Shown: positions 1-5,105 of the stretch, piece by piece | Numbering within the stretch: the stretch's first letter is position 1 | Layout: each line of letters starts with the position of its first letter | Assembly: GCA_902795835.1 (NCBI GenBank) | Contig: CADBNA010000117.1 | Coordinates: 1-5,105, forward strand | Direction: 5' to 3' | Length of the DNA: 5,105 nucleotides | Origin: an uncultured Lachnospiraceae bacterium | GTDB taxonomy: Bacteria > Bacillota_A > Clostridia > Lachnospirales > Lachnospiraceae | Notes under the pieces: generated by a model | Database searches by the model: none | What the model was told of the DNA's origin: nothing | The model's input: the letters and a program-made list of their open reading frames with translations, nothing else | Program-made: the position numbers and the translations under genes

Positions 1-231
1 CATGGTCTTGGACGCGATGTATACCTTTTCTCTCATCCCCGAAAAGGCCAGCCCCAGTTTGTGCTCACTGTCAGAATATGCCCTGGCCGTGTCAAAATAC
101 CGCATCCCGCCTTCGTAGGCCCGGCGCAGCAGCTTTACGGCCGTCTCATCAGAAACCCGCTGAACCGGCAGCGCGCCAAATGCATTCTGCGGTACGCAGA
201 TACCTGTTTTTCCCAATGTGATCTGTCGCAT
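1..231 (-). CDS. Aldo/keto reductase, N-terminal 77 residues (cut by window edge)
   Basis: This is the amino end of an NAD(P)H-dependent aldo/keto reductase, a soluble TIM-barrel enzyme that reduces carbonyl compounds to alcohols. The reading frame is open to base 1, so the rest lies outside the window. The start opens with the first strand of the fold ([13 protein letters not shown], residues 1-13). The [11 protein letters not shown] motif (46-56) carries the family's catalytic Asp (D47) and Tyr (Y52), and IASKT (72-76) carries the catalytic Lys (K75). The fourth catalytic residue, His, would lie beyond the edge. The ATG at 231 is the only plausible start: an in-frame TAG lies 15 bases upstream, and a GGAGG sits 10 bases before the ATG. 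The family call is firm; the substrate cannot be told. The gene follows the channel gene in the same direction after 82 bases, so it could be the last gene of the same transcript or have its own promoter, though none is obvious. Confidence 0.93.
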   Translation of the reverse strand, partial: MRQITLGKTGICVPQNAFGALPVQRVSDETAVKLLRRAYEGGMRYFDTARAYSDSEHKLGLAFSGMREKVYIASKTM

Positions 232-241
232 ACGTCCTGTA

Positions 242-246
242 CCTCC
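242..246 (-). promoter_or_regulatory. Ribosome binding site of the aldo/keto reductase gene
   Basis: A perfect GGAGG (within GGGAGG) stands 10 bases before the ATG at 231. An in-frame stop codon overlaps its upstream edge (247-249), so this site fixes the start. Confidence 0.7.
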
Positions 247-288
247 CTAATCATGCGCTGATCGTTATGTTTCCTCCGCCATACCGCC

Positions 289-309
289 CCGGCCGCGGCC
301 GGATCCGGC
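289..309. repeat. Two overlapping GC-rich palindromes between the channel and reductase genes
   Basis: Bases 289-302 form a perfect 14-base palindrome (CCGGCCGCGGCCGG). Bases 298-309 form a perfect 12-base palindrome (GCCGGATCCGGC). They share bases 298-302, so an RNA could fold one hairpin or the other but not both fully. They begin 5 bases beyond the channel stop codon. No run of T follows on either strand, so this is not a standard intrinsic terminator. It could be an RNA 3'-end stabilising or processing structure, a protein-binding site, or chance in GC-rich DNA. Confidence 0.5.
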
Positions 310-313
310 ATTC

Positions 314-3265
314 CTACTTAAGCCTGATGCCGTGTCTCTCACACATTTCCTGAAGCTCTCTGTTCAGCTCTCTCTGAACGGTATGGTAATCAACTTCATT
401 GCACTCCGCGATAATGGACAGCGTCATGGTTCCTCCCCCCAGCCTGATAATGCCCTTATAAACGGGACCGCTGATAATTTCAGAAATCCGCCCGCCGATT
501 CCCGGGAGCTCGCTGTCCAGGATGCTCTCAATCTCTCCGACCGGCGTATCTGCGGAAAGGGTGAGCTCTGCGGCATACCAGGAATTCTTGCGGGTCATAT
601 TCACAACATTTTTCATGTCCCGGTTCCCGATGATCTTGATATTCCCCCCGCGTCCCTCCAGTTTGGTCGTACGGACGCCGATTTCTATCACTTTTCCGCG
701 GTACCCGGCCACTTCAATAATATCCCCGACCTGATATTCTCCCTCAAAGACAATAAAAATCCCGGCCACCACATCCGTCACCAGATCCCGGAGGCCCAGC
801 GACAGTGCGAAGGTGGCCAGACCCAGGGAGGCAAGAAGCGTAGCGGTATCGATGCCCAGATAGGACAGTGAGACGAACAGAAAGACGATTACGCCGACAT
901 AGCTGACCATGTTCAGCAGCAGCCTGCAGATCGTTTCCCCCTTTGTCCCGAGCACACTTCCCAGAACCTGCAGGACAAATCTGCTCACAATGACCAGCAC
1001 GCCGATCTGGAACAGCAGAAGAAAAATGTTGGTAAGGGCAAACAGGTTCACGCCCCTTGCCCACTGTCCCGACAGCATATATCCGAGCACGGAACTCCCG
1101 GCGGACGCATCTGTTCTCCTGCGCAGAAAGGCGGTCCCGAGTACAGCCGCCACAATGATAAACTGAATCGTAAGCACAACAACCGCATAGTGAGCAGGTG
1201 CCCTGGTGCCGTACTTCCGCCTTGCAAACCCCCACCGGCGGGAAGGATCAACCGAGAACTTTATCCACCTTCCGGATGCCCTGATCTCCCGGATATCATC
1301 CTCCTCCAGCTCTTTCCCGACATCACTGTATCGCTCAAACCCTTTTTTATATCCGGCCAGCATCCAGGCTGCAAGAAGCAGCATGCAGAGAAAACTGCAG
1401 CCTCCGGCAACGGCTGCAAATCTGGCGGCGCCGCTGTATACATTCGACTTGTCGGCCGCATAGCAGTAAAATACGCCGTCTTTTTCCAAGGTGGCCGCGT
1501 ACCTCTGTCGGCCGTTGAATGTATAAAAGCCCTTGTATCCGTCCCGCTTTGCCTCCTCCGGAAAGCCCAGCGCTGCAGCGTCTTTTCCGACAATGCTGCT
1601 GTCGCTGGCGTGCAGGATCCTGCCGCTTTCCTCATCTACGGCGAAACAGACCCTTCCCTCTGCCACAAGCATCCTCATGACACTGTCTGTATCCTCCTGT
1701 CCGAACAGGGGTGTTCTGGCAGGATCCACTGCCAGCAGAAGGGCGCCGCAGCCGTCATCCACATCCTCCAGGGGGAAGGTCACACCGTACAGTTCTCTCT
1801 CCAGACCGGTAAGCTCATCCACGGCAGGGACGAGAGAAACCGTCTCTATTCCCCTGAGCAGCTTTCGGAATTCATACATAGAGGATTCCTCGTCTTCACC
1901 CAGTTCCAGGCCATACAGATTTTTGCTGCACAGCATTTCCCTGCCGTCCTGATCATACAGAATGATATAGTCCGTGCCGATCAGACGGTTCATCTCTGCC
2001 AGATCATCCTGCGTCTGCAGCGAGGGATTCTGTACGAGGATATCCCGGATCAGCGATGCATGCTGCAGATACAGTTCCGTGCGGGACTCACCGGCAATCT
2101 GCTGCCGCTGATATCTGTTCGCCATCTGATCTTCCAGAACATCCAGGGCCCGGTCCACAGTCGCCGACCGGCTGTACAGGCCGGACAGACAGCCGGTATA
2201 CAGCGCCACGAGAAAGAGTACGGCAGCCGTTCCGGCCGCAAACATCAGTGCTCTTTTCCGGATCGTCTGCGGACGGAACAGATTTTTCTGCTCCTCTGTC
2301 AGATCGTGATCCCGTACCAGGACGAACACGTTAAAAATCCAGGTCAGAAAAGTAATCCCGATCACCGCAAAAATCAGACAGCCCACGGCAGCCAGCTCCA
2401 CCGCCCGGAAAAACGTTCCTGTCAGCGGGGACAGCAGGCATACGAGGGAATGACTGCCCTTCAGTTCATACGCGTTCAGGGCATACGCATTATCGCCAAG
2501 CACAATTGCCGCTGCCTCTTCCGGTTTGCCTCCGAAAGAGACTGCCCTTGCCAGCTTCTCCTCTGTAAATCCGTATTGGGCCGGCTCTGTCCACTTCGGA
2601 AGGCCGTCGGAAGAATAGGAAATCATTCCGTCCATATAGCTGTCAGCGGAATAAGGATTTGCTATCACAATGATATCGGTATTGAAGGTTTTTTCTATGC
2701 CCTTCAAAAAGAATTTGCTGTCAAAGAGATCTGCCGACTCATCCGAATTTGCCGACAGTATATCCCATTCCGCATAAAAACAGTTGTCTGTCACCCGTAC
2801 ATAATACATGAAAGTGGCAGACACTTCTCCGGTTTCCGGATTCTGCTGCATATTCAGAAAAACACTTCCGCTGTCTCCGGAAATCTCTTCAGGCTCCAGC
2901 CTCAGGAGATCCGGATAATTCTCAGGCATATGCAGGCCATTCTCATCCAGCAGGAACAGAAAGCCGTCTCCGTAAAAAGCAGGCTGCAGAGCACCCTGCT
3001 CCTTTTCTCCTTTCTCACGAAGCGAGACTGCAATCAGGCTGAGCCGGAAGAGATTCTTTTTCTCCAGATCTTCATTAATCTGCAAAGTGATGCGGTCTAT
3101 ATCCTCAATGGCGTCTCTGACCGCGATCCCTTTCAGCTCAGAATCCTCCAGGTCTCTCTCAATGAGGACCCCCATGCTCTCGAGGGAAAACACGACTCCG
3201 AAGACGATCGTCAGAATTACCAGCAAAACCAGGCCGGTGATCAGTTTGCTTCTTGCTCTTTTCAT
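314..3265 (-). CDS. MscS-family mechanosensitive channel fused to two extracellular Cache-like sensor modules
   Basis: This is a 983-residue membrane protein; E. coli MscS has 286. Eight membrane segments can be read: about 8-28, 288-317, 341-363, 614-639, 692-714, 743-770, 782-804 and the pore helix 804-840. With the basic N-terminus (KRARSK) inside, this puts the C-terminus in the cytoplasm, as MscS requires. Residues 29-287 and 364-613 are large outer domains. Each starts with a long helical stretch and then has a strand-turn motif (LLDENG 105-110; LYDQDG 436-441). The second also has a Cache/PAS-like segment (VDEESGRILHASD 543-555, then IVGKD). The MscS core includes GIDTATLLASLGLATFALS (804-822), the VGD of the beta domain (846-848) and a C-terminal alpha/beta domain ending at RLK. 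The ATG is preceded by AGGAG at 10 bases and then a membrane helix, so the start is good. The channel class is firm; Cache is a reading by eye. It probably opens in response to tension or an external ligand, but neither the signal nor the solute is known. Confidence 0.9.
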   Translation of the reverse strand: MKRARSKLITGLVLLVILTIVFGVVFSLESMGVLIERDLEDSELKGIAVRDAIEDIDRITLQINEDLEKKNLFRLSLIAVSLREKGEKEQGALQPAFYGDGFLFLLDENGLHMPENYPDLLRLEPEEISGDSGSVFLNMQQNPETGEVSATFMYYVRVTDNCFYAEWDILSANSDESADLFDSKFFLKGIEKTFNTDIIVIANPYSADSYMDGMISYSSDGLPKWTEPAQYGFTEEKLARAVSFGGKPEEAAAIVLGDNAYALNAYELKGSHSLVCLLSPLTGTFFRAVELAAVGCLIFAVIGITFLTWIFNVFVLVRDHDLTEEQKNLFRPQTIRKRALMFAAGTAAVLFLVALYTGCLSGLYSRSATVDRALDVLEDQMANRYQRQQIAGESRTELYLQHASLIRDILVQNPSLQTQDDLAEMNRLIGTDYIILYDQDGREMLCSKNLYGLELGEDEESSMYEFRKLLRGIETVSLVPAVDELTGLERELYGVTFPLEDVDDGCGALLLAVDPARTPLFGQEDTDSVMRMLVAEGRVCFAVDEESGRILHASDSSIVGKDAAALGFPEEAKRDGYKGFYTFNGRQRYAATLEKDGVFYCYAADKSNVYSGAARFAAVAGGCSFLCMLLLAAWMLAGYKKGFERYSDVGKELEEDDIREIRASGRWIKFSVDPSRRWGFARRKYGTRAPAHYAVVVLTIQFIIVAAVLGTAFLRRRTDASAGSSVLGYMLSGQWARGVNLFALTNIFLLLFQIGVLVIVSRFVLQVLGSVLGTKGETICRLLLNMVSYVGVIVFLFVSLSYLGIDTATLLASLGLATFALSLGLRDLVTDVVAGIFIVFEGEYQVGDIIEVAGYRGKVIEIGVRTTKLEGRGGNIKIIGNRDMKNVVNMTRKNSWYAAELTLSADTPVGEIESILDSELPGIGGRISEIISGPVYKGIIRLGGGTMTLSIIAECNEVDYHTVQRELNRELQEMCERHGIRLK

Positions 3266-3275
3266 CCCGCACTTT

Positions 3276-3280
3276 CTCCT
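3276..3280 (-). promoter_or_regulatory. Ribosome binding site of the channel gene
   Basis: AGGAG lies 10 bases before the ATG at 3265. It supports the start that places the basic KRARSK stretch and the first membrane helix at the N-terminus, rather than the next Met at residue 31, which would remove that helix. Confidence 0.65.
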
Positions 3281-3339
3281 GCCGTAAGACGCATCCCCGG
3301 GAAAGCCTGTCTCCCAGCCTGCAGGGGGAGGGGCCGTCT

Positions 3340-3359
3340 CCTTCCGGGTGTCCCGGAGG
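3340..3359 (-). repeat. Stem-loop just after the 83-residue gene
   Basis: In transcript orientation, CCTCCGGG and CCCGG-A-AGG can pair as an 8-base-pair stem with one bulged A and a three-base ACA loop. It begins 4 bases beyond the TGA at 3364-3366. The next bases are GC-rich with no U run, so termination there is unlikely to be efficient. A plausible role is protecting or separating the upstream mRNA from the channel message. The role is inferred; only the inverted repeat is seen. Confidence 0.45.
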
Positions 3360-3363
3360 CTTC

Positions 3364-3615
3364 TCAGCCTTCCACAATCAGATACCGCCCGTCTCCGACG
3401 GCAAACACTTCTGCCGCCTCCAGGATGTCCCCGCCCTCCGTGTCAATTCCTTCTTCTTCGAAGTAGTCGGCTGCTTCCTGTGCGGACCCGGCCACGACAG
3501 CCAGCATATCCTCCAGGAAAGCGTCAGCTTCTTCCTCATTATCTGCCACGGGTTCCGGAAAGAGCTGTCCCTGTTTCTCCAGAAAACACCTCAGAACCTT
3601 CTTATCGTATTTCAT
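3364..3615 (-). CDS. Small acidic protein of unknown function (83 residues)
   Basis: I do not recognise a characterised family. By count the protein has 22 Asp/Glu against 6 Lys/Arg, so it is strongly acidic. It has a single Cys (C10, in VLRCFLEK), no signal peptide and no membrane segment. The first two thirds look helical, with acidic clusters NEEEADAFLED (26-36) and YFEEEG (51-56). The end looks like a beta hairpin (VFAVGDGRYLIVEG, 70-83). It is probably a cytoplasmic, compact single-domain protein. AGGAG lies only 4 bases before the ATG, which is short but usable, and no other start fits. It begins 45 bases after the scaffold gene and ends 98 bases before the channel gene, so it is probably co-transcribed with the Fe-S pair. 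A helper role in cluster assembly is a guess from position alone. Proteins like this may be mislabelled glyoxalase in databases, but no glyoxalase metal-binding pattern is visible. That it is a real gene is likely, from its start signal, codon-like composition and tidy placement. Confidence 0.8.
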   Translation of the reverse strand: MKYDKKVLRCFLEKQGQLFPEPVADNEEEADAFLEDMLAVVAGSAQEAADYFEEEGIDTEGGDILEAAEVFAVGDGRYLIVEG

Positions 3616-3660
3616 ATCTCTCCTGCCGTTCTCTGATTTTAATATGCGCGGTTATAATCT

Positions 3661-4581
3661 TTATCGAAGGAAGCCGCTGATAATCTGCTCTTCGGCCTCG
3701 GCCTCCGTCAGACCCAGCGTCATCAGCTTGACCAGCTGCTCACCGGCGATCTTGCCGATGGCCGCCTCGTGAATCAGCGCTGCATCCACGCAGTTTGCGT
3801 CCAGCTTCGGTACGGCGACAACATGAGCCTTATCCATGATAATGGCGTCGCACTCTGCATGGCCGGAACACACGGTATTGCCGATGACAGCCGCTTCAAA
3901 TATCTGCTCCGAACGGTCTCTGGCAACGGAACGGGAGATCACATCCGCGCTGGAGCCCTCTCCGTTCAGGGCAACCTCATATTTGCTGACCGCATACTGG
4001 TCGCCGTGGGTCATAAGCCGCTCATGAACGACCATGGAAGCGCCGGCCTTCACGTCCGCTTTTGTCGTGCGGATGGTAGAATCCACGCCCTTGATCTGCA
4101 CCATCTCCATATCTACGTGGCTGCCCTCATCCTGGTACACCTCTGTCACGGGATTCAGGATGCGCTTGCCGGTGCCGTCGCCTTCCCCGTAGTGCTTTTC
4201 AACATACCGGACTTTTGAGTTTTTCCCGACAAAGAAGCGGTGAATGCCGTCGTGCTGGGAGTCTCCGGTTCCGCAGTTGTTGATGCCGCAGCCGGCCACG
4301 ATCGTCACATCACAGTTCTCGCCGATAAAAAAGTCATTGTACACGGTTTCCTTCAGGCCGCTTTTGCTGAGCACGACCGGGATATGCACGCTCTCATTCT
4401 GCGTGTTGTCTTTGATCTTTATATCAATGCCGCTTCCGTTTTCCTTGGAAATGATATCGATATTGGCCGTTGTATTGCGGGCTGCCATTTCACCGTTTGC
4501 GCGGATATTGTAGGCGCCTTCCGGCATCTGTTCCAGATCGGCAACCTCACGAAGGATATTTCTCTGAATTGCGTCCAGCAT
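3661..4581 (-). CDS. smsB: Minimal SufB/SufD-family Fe-S cluster scaffold (SmsB type)
   Basis: This is the scaffold half of a two-protein iron-sulfur assembly machine. Working with its ABC ATPase in the cytoplasm, it would build clusters for transfer to client proteins. From the ATG at 4581 it has 306 residues, far shorter than SufB (about 470-495) or SufD (about 420). It keeps the beta-helix core and the C-terminal helices but lacks the long N-terminal region. The C-terminal motif is of SufB type: ECDAIIM (243-249, Cys 244), then HEAAIGKI (271-278, His 271 and Glu 272). The Cys-to-His spacing of 27 is close to that of E. coli SufB Cys405-His433-Glu434, as I recall it, so this looks like an active scaffold and not a degenerate SufD. 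Other cysteines are at 90, 98, 103, 238 and 264. A GTG at 4584 is a possible alternative start. The ATG is preferred because its GGAGG is at 7 bases, against 4 for the GTG. The ATG shares one base with the ATPase stop codon, implying coupled translation. The family is firm; the SMS subtype is probable. Confidence 0.92.
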   Translation of the reverse strand: MLDAIQRNILREVADLEQMPEGAYNIRANGEMAARNTTANIDIISKENGSGIDIKIKDNTQNESVHIPVVLSKSGLKETVYNDFFIGENCDVTIVAGCGINNCGTGDSQHDGIHRFFVGKNSKVRYVEKHYGEGDGTGKRILNPVTEVYQDEGSHVDMEMVQIKGVDSTIRTTKADVKAGASMVVHERLMTHGDQYAVSKYEVALNGEGSSADVISRSVARDRSEQIFEAAVIGNTVCSGHAECDAIIMDKAHVVAVPKLDANCVDAALIHEAAIGKIAGEQLVKLMTLGLTEAEAEEQIISGFLR

Positions 4582-5105
4582 CACTTCACCTCCCCTTCCA
4601 GTCTGTCACAGGAGCTGTTCACCGCCGAAGACGTGCCAAGCAGCGAAGGAAGCAGCTGTTCCCGCGGTCCCTGCCGCAGCACGCTGCCGTCCTGGATCAC
4701 CACAATCTCGTCTGCGATATTCAGGATGCGCTCCTGATGAGAAATGATCATCACCGTGCCGTTCATGCGCGTGCGGATATTTTCAAAAATCTGGATCAGG
4801 TTCTGGAAGCTCCACAGGTCAATGCCGGCTTCCGGCTCGTCAAAAATCGAGAAACGGGTACCCCTGGCAAGAACCGTGGCGATCTCAATTCTTTTCAGTT
4901 CGCCGCCGGACAGGGATGCGCTCACCTCCCTGTGAATATAATCTCTGGCGCACAGGCCCACGCGGGACAGATAATCGCAGGCCTGGGAGATGGACAGCTG
5001 TCTTCCGTCCTTCCTTCCTGCCGCCAGCCGGAGCAGGTCGATTACCTGCAGGCCTTTAAAATGCACCGGCTGCTGAAAGGCGAAGCTGATGCCCATTTTC
5101 GCCCG
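4581..5105 (-). CDS. smsC: SufC-like ABC ATPase of the Fe-S assembly system, C-terminal 174 residues (cut by window edge)
   Basis: This is the ATPase partner of the scaffold encoded next. ATP binding and hydrolysis by its dimer is thought to reshape the scaffold during cluster assembly. The frame is open to the window edge, so roughly 70 N-terminal residues with the Walker A loop are missing, judging from the usual length near 250; the Met at 5096 is internal. In fragment numbering, the visible ABC motifs are the Q-loop (FAFQQP, 8-13), the signature LSGGE (65-69), Walker B with its catalytic Glu (FSIFDEP, 85-91; Asp 89, Glu 90), the D-loop AGID (93-96) and the switch His (IISHQ, His 123). All residues needed for hydrolysis in this part are intact. 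The walk from Walker B to the D-loop reads DEPEAGIDL, where classic SufC has a DSGLD-type sequence, in line with the minimal two-gene branch. There is no membrane partner nearby, and the adjacent scaffold gene overlaps it by one base. This argues for SufC function over a transporter. Confidence 0.9.
   Translation of the reverse strand, partial: RAKMGISFAFQQPVHFKGLQVIDLLRLAAGRKDGRQLSISQACDYLSRVGLCARDYIHREVSASLSGGELKRIEIATVLARGTRFSIFDEPEAGIDLWSFQNLIQIFENIRTRMNGTVMIISHQERILNIADEIVVIQDGSVLRQGPREQLLPSLLGTSSAVNSSCDRLEGEVK
4589..4593 (-). promoter_or_regulatory. Ribosome binding site that decides the scaffold start
   Basis: GGAGG inside GGGGAGG lies within the last codons of the ATPase gene. It is 7 bases before the ATG at 4581 and only 4 before the GTG at 4584, which favours the ATG. 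The TGATG overlap of stop and start suggests that ribosomes ending the ATPase restart on the scaffold, keeping the two subunits in balance. Confidence 0.7.

Noticed and set aside
289..309. Intrinsic terminator after the channel gene
   Set aside because: The palindromes are GC-rich, but neither strand has a T run after the stem, so standard termination is not supported.
744..1235. 163-codon minus-strand frame inside the channel gene
   Set aside because: It overlaps the MscS core in another frame. Its Cys/Gly/Arg-rich translation looks like a shifted-frame shadow.
3311..3330. CTCCC/GGGAG inverted repeat around a CCTGCAGG palindrome
   Set aside because: It is a five-base stem with a ten-base loop in GC-rich DNA, with no flanking signal, and is too weak to call a feature.
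1190..3466. 758-codon open frame on the plus strand
   Set aside because: It lies antisense, in register, to a channel gene with clear membrane and MscS motifs. Its translation is Cys/His/Pro/Arg-rich with no domain pattern, and it is explained by codon bias in the real gene.
3653..3658. Perfect TATAAT on the plus strand (TATAAC-like on the minus strand) between the scaffold and small gene
   Set aside because: No acceptable -35 box stands 16-18 bases away on either strand, and no plus-strand gene follows. An AT-rich gap gives such matches by chance. A weak internal promoter for the small gene cannot be excluded.
3769..4218. 149-codon open frame on the plus strand within the scaffold gene
   Set aside because: It is antisense to a well-supported SufB-family gene and has no recognisable protein features.
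4584..4584. GTG start for the scaffold one codon upstream of the ATG
   Set aside because: It is only 4 bases from the GGAGG, while the ATG at 4581 has 7-base spacing and a classic TGATG overlap. The difference is one residue.
5094..5096. ATG at 5096 as the true start of the ABC ATPase
   Set aside because: The frame continues upstream to the window edge (Arg-Ala-Lys before this Met), and the Walker A region that every ABC ATPase needs would be missing. The Met is internal.

Overview
The window is a compact block of five genes, all on the minus strand, so transcription runs from high to low coordinates. It appears to come from an anaerobic member of the Bacillota, most likely class Clostridia and perhaps Lachnospiraceae-like. 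That placement is an inference from three things: strong AGGAG-type ribosome binding sites, the short two-protein form of the SUF iron-sulfur scaffold, and the general character of the proteins. No rRNA or marker gene is present to prove it.

In transcription order: (1) 5105-4581, the C-terminal part of a SufC-like ABC ATPase, cut by the window edge. (2) 4581-3661, a short SufB/SufD-family scaffold protein of about 306 residues, coupled to the ATPase by a TGATG stop/start overlap. Together these look like the minimal SufBC pair, also called SMS (SmsC/SmsB), which assembles Fe-S clusters. (3) 3615-3364, an 83-residue, very acidic protein of unknown function. (4) 3265-314, a 983-residue membrane protein whose C-terminal third is an MscS-type mechanosensitive channel. 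Its N-terminal two thirds are two consecutive TM-extracellular domain-TM modules that resemble Cache sensor domains. (5) 231-1, the first 77 residues of an aldo/keto reductase, cut by the other window edge.

The gaps are short (45, 98 and 82 bases) and no convincing terminator or promoter is visible in them. Co-transcription of all five genes is therefore possible but unproven. Two GC-rich inverted repeats lie in the gaps on either side of the channel gene. No tRNA, rRNA, CRISPR array, insertion sequence or phage feature was seen, and there is no gene-free stretch over 100 bases.

The most unusual item is the channel gene. It looks like a sensor-gated MscS channel with a duplicated extracellular input module, and with charged residues at pore-helix positions that are neutral in E. 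coli MscS. The minimal Fe-S assembly pair, followed by a small acidic unknown protein, is the second point of interest.
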